Part shown: positions 43,507 to 53,488 of the stretch, piece after piece | How the letters are laid out: each line of letters starts with the position of its first letter | Position numbering within the stretch: position 1 is the stretch's first letter | Assembly: GCA_963667435.1 (NCBI GenBank) | Contig: OY763414.1 | Location: 2,976,001-3,040,000 of the forward strand | DNA length: 64,000 nucleotides | From: Marispirochaeta sp963667435 | Lineage (GTDB): Bacteria; Spirochaetota; Spirochaetia; JC444; Marispirochaetaceae | Direction: 5' to 3' | Position numbers and translations under genes: made by a program | The notes under the pieces: model-generated | Seen by the model: the letters and a program-made list of their open reading frames with translations, nothing else | What the model was told of the DNA's origin: nothing | The model's database searches: none

Positions 43507-44184
43507 TCAAGCCTCCATCAGGATTGAAAAAAGGTCATCCGCATCAGAGGCAATTTTCTGTGCACCGTTTTCTTCGAGTTCCTGCCGGTCTCTGAATCCC
43601 CAGAGAACTCCAACGGCAAGGCACCCGGTAGCAGCTGCTGTCTGCATATCCGTCCATGTATCACCCACAAAAGCAGCTTCTTCGCCTTTCAGTCCAAGCT
43701 CTGCGAGAATCGCCTTTGCTCCTGCCGGATCCGGTTTTGTCCCGTATTCCTCACGGTGTCCGTATACCCGTTTAAAGAGCTCTGTTCCGAAATATCGCGC
43801 TGCAATTGAACGGGTCTCGGCATCCGGCTTATTGGAGAGGATTGCCATTGGTATTCCCCGGTTATGGAGCCTTTCCAGCATCTCCATAATTCCCGGATAC
43901 GGACGGGTTTTATCGAAGCAATGCACCGAATAGTCTTCCCGGAACTGCAGGATAAACTCATCCAACTGAGAAAATTTCTTTATCGATTCAGGCAGGGCTC
44001 TTTCCACCAGGTTACGGACTCCGCTTCCTACAAACTTTTTATAAGCCCCCGCCGGATGCTCCGGAAAGCCATACTGTTTCAGGATTCTGTTGCAGCTGTC
44101 AGTCAGGTCATCGATGGTATCCAGCAGGGTACCGTCCAAATCAAATACTATTCCTTTTATGCTCATACCCGGGAAGTCAAGCAT
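43507..44184 (-). CDS. gph: HAD phosphatase, phosphoglycolate phosphatase-like
   Basis: A 225-residue class I HAD hydrolase. Motif I is FDLDGTLLDT, motif II is AILSNKP, motif III Lys is in GTKPDPAGA and motif IV is FVGDTWTDM. A four-helix cap lies between I and II (CNRILKQYGFPEHP). The best match is phosphoglycolate phosphatase, but other sugar phosphates are possible. ATG may be 44184 or 44166 (MSIKGIVFD). It is divergent from the gntP gene, 90 nt apart. Confidence 0.87.
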   Translation of the reverse strand: MLDFPGMSIKGIVFDLDGTLLDTIDDLTDSCNRILKQYGFPEHPAGAYKKFVGSGVRNLVERALPESIKKFSQLDEFILQFREDYSVHCFDKTRPYPGIMEMLERLHNRGIPMAILSNKPDAETRSIAARYFGTELFKRVYGHREEYGTKPDPAGAKAILAELGLKGEEAAFVGDTWTDMQTAAATGCLAVGVLWGFRDRQELEENGAQKIASDADDLFSILMEA

Positions 44185-44275
44185 GAAACGTCTGGCTGTT
44201 CAAGGGGAAATTTCTTTACCTGTATGACAGGTGGGTCTACAATATTAGGAAATTACCACTTCAGGAGGTAGAAGA

Positions 44276-45607
44276 ATGGTTTCTGGTGGACTCGCATTAC
44301 TGTTTCTGCTCGTGGCTGTAGCTCTGATTATCCTGATGACAGCCCGGTACAACATGAACGCCTTTGTCGTTTTGATCACTGTGGCATTTCTTTATGGTCT
44401 TGCAATAGGCCTGCCCCTATCGGATATTGTAACGACCATACGGTCAGGGTTCGGAGGTACCCTCGGCTATATCGGCATCGTAATTATTGCCGGTACAATT
44501 ATCGGAATTATCCTTGAAAAAACCGGTGCCGCCCTCTCTATGACCCAGGCGATTCTCAAGATTGTAGGCAAGGAGCGTTCTCCTCTCGCCATGAGTATTG
44601 CCGGATATGTGGTTTCCATTCCGGTTTTCTGTGACTCCGGCTATGTTATACTCACACCCCTTAACAAGGCCTTGTCGGAAGAAACCGGCAAATCCATGGC
44701 GGTTATGTCAGTAGCCCTTGCTACCGGCCTTTATGCCACCCATACCCTGGTTCCACCTACTCCCGGACCTATTGCCGCAGCAGGAACCCTCGGGGCGGAC
44801 CTTGGCGCTGTTATCGGGCTGGGGCTTATTGTCTCTATTCCGGCCATGCTGGCTGGTTATTTCTGGGCCATCTTCTTTGCAAAGCATTACGAGATTAAAG
44901 TGGAACTGGAAGAGAGCTATGGTGATCTTATAAAGAAATACGGCAAGCTCCCCGGTGCACTGCACTCCTTCCTGCCCCTGTTAGTGCCTATTGTACTGAT
45001 TCTTCTGAAATCCATCGGGGCATATCCAACCAAACCCTTCGGGGACGGAGGTTTCGCCTCGTTTATCAGCTTTGTCGGAGATCCAGTAACCGCCCTTATG
45101 CTGGGGATATTTATTGCTCTCAGCCTGGTGAAAGGCGAGTCCCTAAAGACGGCTGTTTCCGACTGGATGAGTGAAGGTGTAAAAAATGCCGCTCTTATTC
45201 TGGCCATCACCGGAGCAGGAGGAGCATTTGGTTCCATCCTCAAGGCATCTCCCATGGCGGAATTTATTAACAGCAATCTTTCTACTCTCAAGTTGGGAAT
45301 CTTTCTGCCCTTTATAATCTCTGCAGCTCTGAAAACGGCCCAGGGATCTTCCACTGTCGCCATTATTACCACTGCTTCAATTATGGCGCCCCTGCTTGCT
45401 CCACTCGGACTTAATCCGGCATTGACGGTGCTTGCCATAGGTGCAGGTGCGATGGTTGTTTCCCACGCTAACGACTCCTATTTCTGGGTGGTGTCACAAT
45501 TTTCCAACATGGAGGTATCCACCTCCTACAAGGCTTACACTACGGCAACCCTTGTTGAGGGAATTGTCGCCTTCCTTGGTGTAGCAATACTTTCTGTATT
45601 TCTATAG
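44276..45607 (+). CDS. GntP-family sugar-acid permease
   Basis: A 443-residue permease with about 12-14 helices (GLPLSDIVTTIRSGFGGTLG, HTLVPPTPGPIAAAG and AAALKTAQGSSTVAIIT are GntP family motifs). The family carries gluconate, glycerate and related acids with protons. Two genes later lies glycerate 2-kinase, so D-glycerate is the best guess (inference). ATG 44276 follows CAGGAGG. A terminator comes right after it. Confidence 0.92.
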   Translation: MVSGGLALLFLLVAVALIILMTARYNMNAFVVLITVAFLYGLAIGLPLSDIVTTIRSGFGGTLGYIGIVIIAGTIIGIILEKTGAALSMTQAILKIVGKERSPLAMSIAGYVVSIPVFCDSGYVILTPLNKALSEETGKSMAVMSVALATGLYATHTLVPPTPGPIAAAGTLGADLGAVIGLGLIVSIPAMLAGYFWAIFFAKHYEIKVELEESYGDLIKKYGKLPGALHSFLPLLVPIVLILLKSIGAYPTKPFGDGGFASFISFVGDPVTALMLGIFIALSLVKGESLKTAVSDWMSEGVKNAALILAITGAGGAFGSILKASPMAEFINSNLSTLKLGIFLPFIISAALKTAQGSSTVAIITTASIMAPLLAPLGLNPALTVLAIGAGAMVVSHANDSYFWVVSQFSNMEVSTSYKAYTTATLVEGIVAFLGVAILSVFL

Positions 45608-45616
45608 AATACGACC

Positions 45617-45650
45617 CTGCCGGAGGATTATCCCTCCGGCAGACTTTTAT
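45617..45650 (+). terminator. terminator after the GntP gene
   Basis: CTGCCGGAGG (45617-45626) pairs with CCTCCGGCAG (45633-45642), 6-nt loop, followed by ACTTTTAT. It may only partly separate gntP from the genes behind it. Confidence 0.85.
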
Positions 45651-45661
45651 CACTAATCAGG

Positions 45662-46342
45662 ATGAATATGATCTTCGGAAAATGGTATCAGCAGCAGGCC
45701 TTTAACCATTTTGTGCGCGGAAATTTTGATAAAGCCGAGCGCTGGTTTCAGAAACTGCTCTCCGCAAAACCCGGAAGTGTAGGGGTACGTCACAATCTTG
45801 CCCTGGTTAAACTGGCTATGAACCGCCACGATGAGGCGGTTAAACTTTTGGAAGAGGAACTCGACCGTTTCGGCGGAACCTACGAGCGTTACCGCAGTCT
45901 GGCGGACGCCTATTATCTCTGGAAGCATGCCGCCGAAGCCGCGGAGATGTACAGAAAGGCTCTGAAAATGGGCCCCAGGGGAAAAGACAAATCCTTTCTG
46001 CAGACACGGGTTGATATATGTTCAGATGAAACCCGGTTTACCGCTGCCATGGAGGGGCTTAAACTTTTTAATGATGCCAACGATATGCAGAAGAACGGCC
46101 ATTATGAAGAGGCCCTCGCTCTTTTTAAAAAATCCGTAGAGCTGGATCCCAGTAATTTTATTGCCCGGAACAACCTGGGAAGCCTGCATATGAACTATGA
46201 AGAGGATTATCCCTCGGCAATTGCAGAGTTTGAAGCTGCCCTGGAGCTTTCCGAGCTGCCTTTGATACAAAAAAATCTGCAGATGTGCAGAGATAAGAGC
46301 GATAAACAAGAGAAGGAAATGAAAAACCATGCAAATGATTGA
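45662..46342 (+). CDS. TPR-repeat protein
   Basis: A 226-residue helical protein with about five tetratricopeptide units, for example GNFDKAERWFQKLLSAKPGS, AAEAAEMYRKALKMGP and GHYEEALALFKKSVELDPSN. It probably mediates protein contacts. ATG 45662 or 45668 (AGG 7 nt before the second). It overlaps the glycerate kinase by 14 nt, so the two are coupled, though a functional link is not obvious. Confidence 0.87.
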   Translation: MNMIFGKWYQQQAFNHFVRGNFDKAERWFQKLLSAKPGSVGVRHNLALVKLAMNRHDEAVKLLEEELDRFGGTYERYRSLADAYYLWKHAAEAAEMYRKALKMGPRGKDKSFLQTRVDICSDETRFTAAMEGLKLFNDANDMQKNGHYEEALALFKKSVELDPSNFIARNNLGSLHMNYEEDYPSAIAEFEAALELSELPLIQKNLQMCRDKSDKQEKEMKNHAND

Positions 46343-47684
46343 AGATGTAAAATCCATTTTCTCTGCAGCGGTCAAACGGGTCGATCCGGCCCTGATGGTT
46401 GAAGAGCTGGTTACTGTAAATGGCAATACCCTGACTATCCGTACCGAATCGGAATCCGCAGAGTATGATCTGTCCAGATATAACCGTATAGTCGTTATCG
46501 GCGCCGGCAAAGCCAGTGCAAAGATGGCTCTGGGGCTGGAAGCCTCCCTGGGAGACAGGATTACCTCTGGTCTGGTGGCGGTTAAAACAGGGCACATCGA
46601 GACTCTCAAATATATTGATCTGATTGAGGCTTCCCACCCCATGCCCGACGAGAGTTGTGTCGATGCTGCAACGAAAATTGCTGACATCTGCTCGGCGGCA
46701 GATGAGAAAACACTTATTCTGAATCTGATTTCAGGAGGCGGTTCCGCACTGCTTACTGCGCCCTATCAGAATGAGGCTTATAACATCTCCCTTGATGACA
46801 TTCAGACTGTTACAGGGCTGCTGCTTGCCTGTGGTGCAGTTATTCAGGAGATCAATGTTATTCGCAAGCACCTTTCCGTTGTACAGGGTGGTCGCCTTGC
46901 CGGATTTGCTGCACCGGGAACCATGGTCAGCCTGATTCTTTCTGATGTTGTCGGCGATCCGCTGAATGCCATTGCCTCAGGACCAACTGTACCGGACCCT
47001 ACTACCTATAAAGATGCCATGGGGATCATCAAGAAATATGATCTCTCAGCAAGACTGCCTGCCTCAGTTGCAAAGATCATGGAGGACGGAGTTGCCGGCA
47101 AAGCGGAAGAGACTCCCTGTGAGGATTCTGATATCTTCAAGAATGTTCAGAATATCCTTATCGGAACCAACATTTCAGCTCTTTATGCCGCATCCGAAGA
47201 GGCCGAACGCCTTGGGTATGCCCCGGTTATCCTGACCTCCCAGCTCTCCGGCGAAGCCAGAGAAATTGCCAAGATTTTTTCCGGCATGTGTAAGGATCTG
47301 ACCCGTAACCGGCTTGCTTTCAAGCGTCCTGCCTGTATTATCGCCGGTGGAGAAACCACTGTTACTCTCCGGGGCAAGGGAAAGGGCGGCCGTAACCAGG
47401 AGATGGCTCTGGCTTACATGATTGAGTATCTGGATAACCCTCAGGCTATGGAAAACACTGTTTTTCTCTCCGGAGGAACCGATGGAAATGACGGACCAAC
47501 CGATGCCGCCGGCGGTATAGCACATCTGAGTGTAATGAACAGTATGGCGGAGAAGGAGCTGGATCCCCTGGAGTACATCGGCAACAGTGATTCCTATCAT
47601 TTTCTGAAGGAGTCCGGTGGACTGCTTATGACCGGCCCTACAAACACCAATGTCTGTGATGTACAGATTCTTCTTGTAAAATAG
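46329..47684 (+). CDS. glycerate 2-kinase, DUF4147/MOFRL type
   Basis: A 451-residue class II glycerate kinase (GckA/TtuD-like). An N-terminal DUF4147 domain (IVVIGAGKASAKMALGLEA, LNLISGGGSALLT) is followed by the MOFRL domain (GGETTVTLRGKGKGGRNQE, FLSGGTDGNDGPTDAAGG). It phosphorylates D-glycerate to 2-phosphoglycerate. It completes the fate of glycerate from garR and from the nearby GntP permease. ATG lies inside the end of the TPR gene. Confidence 0.93.
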   Translation: MQMIEDVKSIFSAAVKRVDPALMVEELVTVNGNTLTIRTESESAEYDLSRYNRIVVIGAGKASAKMALGLEASLGDRITSGLVAVKTGHIETLKYIDLIEASHPMPDESCVDAATKIADICSAADEKTLILNLISGGGSALLTAPYQNEAYNISLDDIQTVTGLLLACGAVIQEINVIRKHLSVVQGGRLAGFAAPGTMVSLILSDVVGDPLNAIASGPTVPDPTTYKDAMGIIKKYDLSARLPASVAKIMEDGVAGKAEETPCEDSDIFKNVQNILIGTNISALYAASEEAERLGYAPVILTSQLSGEAREIAKIFSGMCKDLTRNRLAFKRPACIIAGGETTVTLRGKGKGGRNQEMALAYMIEYLDNPQAMENTVFLSGGTDGNDGPTDAAGGIAHLSVMNSMAEKELDPLEYIGNSDSYHFLKESGGLLMTGPTNTNVCDVQILLVK

Positions 47685-47690
47685 GCTTAG

Positions 47691-47930
47691 ATGTTTATGA
47701 AAAAGCGGGATGATATTATTGAGCTGGCCAACAGATTCGAAGCTGAGCGGTTTGAAGCTATAATGGAGCAGGAGGGTATCCCCTGCTCCATTATCTCCCG
47801 TCATTCAACGGTTTACGACGGAATCTTCCAGCTCCAGGAAGGCTGGGGGTTTGCGGAGATTTCGCCGGAATACCGTGAAAAGGCTGAAGAGCTTCTTAAC
47901 GAGTACCGGAACAGCCGGGAAAGGGAATAG
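47691..47930 (+). CDS. DUF2007-like small protein
   Basis: A 79-residue protein with the putative signal-transducing DUF2007 layout: LANRFEAERFEAIMEQEGIPCSII, a short loop, then GWGFAEISPEYREKAEELL. Function unknown. ATG 47691 lies 6 nt after the glycerate kinase stop, so it is in the same operon. Confidence 0.78.
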   Translation: MFMKKRDDIIELANRFEAERFEAIMEQEGIPCSIISRHSTVYDGIFQLQEGWGFAEISPEYREKAEELLNEYRNSRERE

Positions 47931-48007
47931 TCGCGCTCTTTACGGTCTTAACCAAACAGTTTATAGTTAACAATAAATAAACCGATAGTTAAAAACAGGA
48001 TATATAT

Positions 48008-49249
48008 ATGTGGTTAAAAGTGCACCTTTTGTCGATTGGTGTTGGTTTCGGTGCTGCAGCAACTCTCACTTTCCTGCTCTTCACAACGGCTATACTATTT
48101 TTTGTCTCTCATAAACGCAGCTACATCTACTATCTTCTTCTTCAGGCGGCATTCCTTCCCTATCTTGTTGGTCTGGCAGTCTATGTTTCCGGCGGGGAGG
48201 AATCCTGGGTTCTGTTCTGGTTTAGAATTTGTGTTGCAGGCTTAATTCTTCCTCCTCTATCTCTGGAGTTTTTTCTCGGATCGCTTATAAACCAGCAAAG
48301 CCCTGTCCGCCAGCTGTTTATCGGTCTTGGCGGGTTGGTTCTTCTGCTTGTGCTTCTTGTTCGGCCTTTACTAATTGGAACTGCTGAAATTACAATTCAT
48401 TCCCTCGGTTTTTACGGTGTAGGAAAAGGGCCTGTATTCCCTCTTGTGGTTGCCTATGCCGTGGGGTGCTCTCTTTTTTCCATGGGCTGGTTTATCCGGG
48501 CGGTGCTCCGTGAAAAGGGATTGTGGAAACACAATGTTCTGATACTTACCGGTTTGGCTATCTGGATTACGTCAATGCTGGTGGAGGGTCTTATCTCATT
48601 CAGGGTAATCCAATTCTATTCGGTTTCGTGGATCGGGCCTGTTGTTATGGTTATTACTATCGGACTTCATATGGGTCTTGAAGTGGACCGGAGTTTCCGT
48701 GACAACCGGGAAAAAATGAGGGAAAACAGAATTCTCAGACAGAAACTGAAATTCGACCCCCTTACCGGTCTTTATACCAGGGATTTTTTCAACACCATAC
48801 TTGAAGTTGAAGCGGATGCCTGGGCCCGAAAGCCGCAGGAAAACAGTATTCTTTTTATAGATGCGGATAATTTCAAGGGAATCAATGACCGCTACGGTCA
48901 TGCCGGTGGAGACCGGATACTTCTGCTTATCGGGGATATTATCCGGGAGAATGTTCGCCGTTCCGATCTTCCCGCACGTTTCGGCGGGGACGAGTTTATT
49001 ATTCTGTTGCGTAACTGTACCCAGGACAGCGCACGTATCCTTGGAGAAAAGATTATCGGCGATTACCGCCGCAGGCTGCATGAAGAGTATCCGGATATAC
49101 CCGAAGGGTTTACCGGTCTCAGCATTGGAATTTCTTCGTCCACCTTATGGGAGCGGGGCCGCAGGGATCTTGTAGCCCTGGCGGATGAGGCTATGTACTG
49201 TTCAAAGCGGCATGGCAAAAATCAGGTTGTGGTTGCCGAGGCCGGCTGA
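48008..49249 (+). CDS. 7TM-GGDEF diguanylate cyclase
   Basis: A 413-residue protein. Seven N-terminal helices (about residues 8-225) form a 7TM sensor of the HisKA_7TM type, followed by a short coiled coil (DNREKMRENRILRQKLKFD) and a GGDEF domain with DPLTGLYTRDFF and ARFGGDEFIILL. The active-site motif is intact, so it should make c-di-GMP. The N-terminal part lacks the PAS domain present in the pseudogene at 20530-22061. SD CAGGA lies before ATG 48008. Confidence 0.92.
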   Translation: MWLKVHLLSIGVGFGAAATLTFLLFTTAILFFVSHKRSYIYYLLLQAAFLPYLVGLAVYVSGGEESWVLFWFRICVAGLILPPLSLEFFLGSLINQQSPVRQLFIGLGGLVLLLVLLVRPLLIGTAEITIHSLGFYGVGKGPVFPLVVAYAVGCSLFSMGWFIRAVLREKGLWKHNVLILTGLAIWITSMLVEGLISFRVIQFYSVSWIGPVVMVITIGLHMGLEVDRSFRDNREKMRENRILRQKLKFDPLTGLYTRDFFNTILEVEADAWARKPQENSILFIDADNFKGINDRYGHAGGDRILLLIGDIIRENVRRSDLPARFGGDEFIILLRNCTQDSARILGEKIIGDYRRRLHEEYPDIPEGFTGLSIGISSSTLWERGRRDLVALADEAMYCSKRHGKNQVVVAEAG

Positions 49250-49259
49250 TTCGTATTGT

Positions 49260-51611
49260 TTAGAAAAGTTCCAGCTGTTTTCCTGAGACAATCTCATCAA
49301 AGCTTGTGTTAAGCCAAGGAAGAACCCCGTCTGCGACAGGTTTTATCTGCTTCTCGATATAGTGTTTATAGTCGATAGGGCCGGTGCAGAGCTTGACCGG
49401 AACCGGTCCTTCGGGGGTAATAAAATAGTCTACACGGCGGATATTCAGTTTTCCCTCAGGATCCAGCATTCGTGCAGCCTTGACATGGGGTGGTACATTT
49501 TTCACATATCCCTCAGCCCGTTTTGTCAATCTTCTGCGATAGATAAGCTTTTCATCCCGGTATCCGCTGGAGACAGCCTCCACTTCGCTTAGAATCCAGC
49601 GGGGAATCTCCTCTCCGCTGAAAAAGCGGCGGAATAGTTCAAACTGAAACTCTTTAGCCAGATCCGTCCAGTCGGAGCGGACATATTCCATGCCGCGGAA
49701 CTCAATCTCGCCTGTTTCTGCAAGACGTCCGGCGTAGCGTTTCCGGGCTCCTTCGCTGCTGCCCCGCATGGGGGGCAGAAAAAAAACGTCGTAGTGTTTC
49801 TCGTATTCCAGTTCCAGAAAGGATTGAACTCCATACTCTGTTGTCAGAAGCTTCTTCAGGTATTGGTTTATCCAGGATACTATTTTCTCCGCGGCTTCAT
49901 TCGCCCGGGGAATCTCGTCCGGTTTCAGCTGTACAAAGACGGAATCGGTGTCTCCGTAGAGTACCTGATATCCGGATTCACGTAATCTGGCAGTACTGAT
50001 TTTAAGAACCCACTGACCAGTCCCGGTGATTGCGGTCGGTAGTCTCGGGTCATAAAAGCGGCATCCCGGAGTACCCATAACGCCGTAGAAGCTGTTCATA
50101 AGAATCTTTACTGCCTGACTCAGCGCGGCGTCTCCGGCTCTCTTCGCCTCCGCCCTGCGGGCCAGTAATTCACCGATTACTCCTGGAAGGATACTCCGTT
50201 CACGGTTGAAACTGATTCCAGCTGGGGTATTTCCCGGATTTTCCGCTGCAGTAAGCAGGGATAGAGGGTCAATTGAGAAGGTTCTGATAATTGATGGGTA
50301 CAGACTGCGAAAGTCGAGCACTATCACGTGAGAGTAACGCCCCGGCTCGGTGGTAAATACATAGCCTCCGGCGGCCTGCTCCGAAGCAAATATGTCCTCG
50401 GTGTCCGGGGCTGCAAAGCCCTGCCGGTGCATTTTGGGAAGGTATTGAAACTCAAAGGCTGCAACGGACATGCTGACCCTGTCCAGCCTGAGTCCGGTGA
50501 GAAGACTTCTTGTCATGTACTGTTCAATAAGTCCTGTTGCGGTCAGAATCCTGGAAACCAGTCTGCAATCCTCAAAATTATATATCGCCAGGGCTTGTGG
50601 GTCCTCTGCGAAGAGGCGCATAATCTCGGCTACCTTGTCCTCGTCGGCGGAAATGGTTTTCCCTGTACCAAGTACCGTGTTTGCCACTGTCTCCAGTGAA
50701 AAATCAGGAAAGGAGTGGAAGCCCCCGCGCATAGCCTGAGGACCGTCCAGAACAATCCGACCCCGGAGTTCGGCTGAACGCATGCCGGACTGCTTCTGAA
50801 AGCAGCGCGGGGGTGTTCCATCCCTGCCAATGCCGAAGCGGATGCCCAGACGCTCACAAGCGTGATTGAGCATCTCCAGGTCAAAGCCGATTACATTCCA
50901 GCCGGTTAGCAGATCAGGATCAAAGCGCCGAACCGCTGCTGCGGCCCCCTCTATCATTGCTCTTTCACTGCTGTAGCAGACGGCATTAAACCCATCTCCA
51001 TCCTCTACCTTTTTATATTCATTTAAAATATGCACCTCTCCGGATTCGCTGCCGTTGGAAGCGGTGTAATGGAGCCCTACACAGAGAATTCCGCTGTCCG
51101 GGCTTGTCTCAATATCCAGAGAAAGGATGGATAATACAGGTCTGTATTCTGTGCTGCGGATTTCCGGGTCGGTAATTATACGGTAGGGTTGTTTCTCTGC
51201 TGATCCTCCCCGGTATTCCAGACTCCTGTGGATAAAGCGTTCCATAAGAAAACGCTCTTCCGGGCGTATATCTGATTCCTGGGGACGGATTCCTGTCTGG
51301 CGCAGACTGTTTCTCAGGTTGGTAAGCTGGCGGATGCCTCTGCAGTAGACGGCATACAACCCTTCGCCACGGAAATCCGTCAGCTCAACTCTTCTGGTGC
51401 GGATATTCTGGCTCTGTAAAAGATTTTCTCCCCGGGGCATGTCGGCCTCTCTCAGGAAAAAGAGGGGTTCCTGCCGGGTGAAGCGGAGGAGCAGAGGGCC
51501 GGAATCATCGATGCAGTGAAGCCGTATTTCACAGCCGGTCTGTCTTTCCAGACATTCTTCTGTGAGGATATAACAGAACCGGGGTTGTGCCTCCGACATA
51601 GGTATTAGCAT
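49260..51611 (-). CDS. polB: DNA polymerase II, family B
   Basis: A 783-residue polymerase, the same length as E. coli Pol II. Exonuclease motifs are LDIETSPDSG (Exo I), NVIGFDLEMLN (Exo II) and YNFEDCRLV (Exo III); polymerase motifs are DFRSLYPSII (A), KILMNSFYGVMG (B) and YGDTDSVFV (C). It repairs and bypasses DNA damage with proofreading. It uses ATG 51611 (or 51599); nothing is damaged. It is divergent from a methyltransferase, 38 nt apart. Confidence 0.95.
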   Translation of the reverse strand: MLIPMSEAQPRFCYILTEECLERQTGCEIRLHCIDDSGPLLLRFTRQEPLFFLREADMPRGENLLQSQNIRTRRVELTDFRGEGLYAVYCRGIRQLTNLRNSLRQTGIRPQESDIRPEERFLMERFIHRSLEYRGGSAEKQPYRIITDPEIRSTEYRPVLSILSLDIETSPDSGILCVGLHYTASNGSESGEVHILNEYKKVEDGDGFNAVCYSSERAMIEGAAAAVRRFDPDLLTGWNVIGFDLEMLNHACERLGIRFGIGRDGTPPRCFQKQSGMRSAELRGRIVLDGPQAMRGGFHSFPDFSLETVANTVLGTGKTISADEDKVAEIMRLFAEDPQALAIYNFEDCRLVSRILTATGLIEQYMTRSLLTGLRLDRVSMSVAAFEFQYLPKMHRQGFAAPDTEDIFASEQAAGGYVFTTEPGRYSHVIVLDFRSLYPSIIRTFSIDPLSLLTAAENPGNTPAGISFNRERSILPGVIGELLARRAEAKRAGDAALSQAVKILMNSFYGVMGTPGCRFYDPRLPTAITGTGQWVLKISTARLRESGYQVLYGDTDSVFVQLKPDEIPRANEAAEKIVSWINQYLKKLLTTEYGVQSFLELEYEKHYDVFFLPPMRGSSEGARKRYAGRLAETGEIEFRGMEYVRSDWTDLAKEFQFELFRRFFSGEEIPRWILSEVEAVSSGYRDEKLIYRRRLTKRAEGYVKNVPPHVKAARMLDPEGKLNIRRVDYFITPEGPVPVKLCTGPIDYKHYIEKQIKPVADGVLPWLNTSFDEIVSGKQLELF

Positions 51612-51649
51612 ACCCCATCCCTCTGCAGATATGATACACTTTTCGGAAC

Positions 51650-52525
51650 ATGAATATTCTAAAAAATGGCCGCATCAACCTGGAGCTTCTGCATAGTCTC
51701 GAGGAGAAACCCGCGCTTTTCGCCCCTGGTGATATTACTATCTGGACGGATCCTTATATCTCGGAACATATCCTTGATGCACATCTGGATCCCGATTCAG
51801 ATGATGCTTCGCGCAGGGAGGAAACCATAGATGAGGTGGTCGATTTTATTACCCGCAGATACCCTCCCGGGGAGTTTTCCCGTCTGCTTGATCTGGGCTG
51901 TGGTCCCGGTCTCTATGCAAGCCGGCTTCATGAGGCGGGCTACCGTGTTACGGGAATGGATTTCTCCGAGGTGAGCATCAGCTGGGCCCGGGACGAGGCC
52001 GAAGAATACGGCCGGGATATTCAGTATCTACAGCAGGACTACCGCACCTGGCAGCCGGACGAGAAGAGTTACGATATAATCCTGCTTATTTTCGGTGACT
52101 TCTGTGTTCTCAGTCCCGAAGATCGGGGATTGCTGCTTGAAAATGTCCGTCAGGCCCTTGTTCCCGGCGGGGTATTTCTGTTTGATGTATTTACCGAAAT
52201 GTATTTACCCCATCCAGATGAACGCGCCTGGTTTACCATGTTGGAAGACGGCTTTTGGCGGCCGGATCACAACCTTGTATTTGAAATCAAGCATCGCTAC
52301 CCGGAGGACTCGGTTCATCTCAACCGCTATCTTATTGTCACCGAAGACGGCAGAGTGCGGACATGCAATATCTGGCACCGCTGGTTTTCCCGTCGGGAAA
52401 TTCGTGAGTTGATGGAAAAATCGGGGTTTAAAGTGGAGAAAATGTGGGCGGACTTGAAAGGTACTACCCTGAAGCCCTCTCCGGAGTGGATTGGTATCGA
52501 GGCCCGGGTAGCCCGGGCCCGCTGA
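51650..52525 (+). CDS. SAM-dependent methyltransferase
   Basis: A 291-residue class I methyltransferase. Motif I is LLDLGCGPGLYASRL near residue 81-95, the acidic strand-2 end is VTGMDFS, and motif post-I to IV reads YDIILLIFGDFCVLS. The C-terminal part (FSRREIRELMEKSGFKVEKMW) is typical of small-molecule methyltransferases. The substrate is unknown. It ends 1 nt before the convergent Mrp gene. Confidence 0.88.
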   Translation: MNILKNGRINLELLHSLEEKPALFAPGDITIWTDPYISEHILDAHLDPDSDDASRREETIDEVVDFITRRYPPGEFSRLLDLGCGPGLYASRLHEAGYRVTGMDFSEVSISWARDEAEEYGRDIQYLQQDYRTWQPDEKSYDIILLIFGDFCVLSPEDRGLLLENVRQALVPGGVFLFDVFTEMYLPHPDERAWFTMLEDGFWRPDHNLVFEIKHRYPEDSVHLNRYLIVTEDGRVRTCNIWHRWFSRREIRELMEKSGFKVEKMWADLKGTTLKPSPEWIGIEARVARAR

Positions 52526-52526
52526 A

Positions 52527-53360
52527 TCAGGCCTTTTCCGCCTTTTCAATAATAGTTTCTACAATCTTCTGCATAGCTTCCGCTGCCGGACCTTCTGCGT
52601 CGTGGATAAATGCCTCGCCTGAATCTCCTCCCAGCATAATCCGGGGATCCAGGGGGAGCTCGCCGAGGAAGTACTCCTCAAATCGTTCCGCCGTGGCCTT
52701 TCCGCCGCCCTTACCGAAGATGGGAGTCATGGTACCGCACTCAGGACAGACGAACCCGCTCATGTTCTCCACGATTCCGAGGATCGGCACCTTTAACTCT
52801 CGTGCAAAGGTTATGCTCTTCATGGAGTCCAGGTTTGCCACCTCCTGTGGGGTGGTCACAATAACAGTGCCAGTCATATCCGGCAGTAGCTGGCAGATGG
52901 TAAGGGGTTCATCCCCCGTTCCCGGAGGGGTATCAATAATCAGATAGTCCAGCTCTCCCCAGGTTGTATCCTTGAGGAACTGTTTGATCAGGTTGAGTTT
53001 TATCGGGCCTCGCCAGATAATAGCCCGTTCCGGTTCGATACCTGCCAGGGCAAGGCTTACCGCTTTCAGGTTCGGTCCTGCCGGAATGGGTTCAATTCTC
53101 CTGTCTTCTTCGGATGAATAGAGTTTTTCGTGATCTATCCCGAGCATTTTCGGAACATTGGGTCCGTGGATATCAATATCCATGATGCCTGTGCTTTTTC
53201 CCATTTTTGCCAGGCCCAGTGCGAGGTTTACAGAGACGGTGGATTTTCCGACTCCGCCCTTGCCGCTCATAACCATAATTATATGCTTAACCTTGCTGAG
53301 ATTTTCCCGCAGGGCACGTGTTTCTTCTGCCTGTTTTATCAGGGGATTTTCTTTTTCCAT
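52527..53360 (-). CDS. Mrp/NBP35 family iron-sulfur carrier ATPase
   Basis: A 277-residue P-loop ATPase (ApbC/Mrp). Deviant Walker A is MSGKGGVGKST near residue 32, switch motifs are DIDIHGPNVP and IIDTPPGTGDE, and the cluster-binding CPEC lies in GFVCPECGTMTPIFG. It transfers 4Fe-4S clusters. The DUF59 domain of long Mrp proteins is absent, as in many bacteria. ATG 53360 is preferred over a frame extending to 53423, because the longer N-terminus is not family-like. Confidence 0.93.
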   Translation of the reverse strand: MEKENPLIKQAEETRALRENLSKVKHIIMVMSGKGGVGKSTVSVNLALGLAKMGKSTGIMDIDIHGPNVPKMLGIDHEKLYSSEEDRRIEPIPAGPNLKAVSLALAGIEPERAIIWRGPIKLNLIKQFLKDTTWGELDYLIIDTPPGTGDEPLTICQLLPDMTGTVIVTTPQEVANLDSMKSITFARELKVPILGIVENMSGFVCPECGTMTPIFGKGGGKATAERFEEYFLGELPLDPRIMLGGDSGEAFIHDAEGPAAEAMQKIVETIIEKAEKA

Positions 53361-53488
53361 GGTTAGTTCCGCCTTTAGTTGAAAATAGATATCAATAATA
53401 CGATCCTGCCTGCATCTGGTCAATAAGCAGGATACGGGTGTTTGTCTTTCCCTTCAGGTTCAAGTAGCTTATAGGTAAGGAGGCGCTT

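Noticed and set aside
46022..46687. A minus-strand frame of about 220 codons across the TPR and glycerate kinase genes.
   Set aside because: Both plus-strand genes have unambiguous motifs and good starts; this frame is a shadow.
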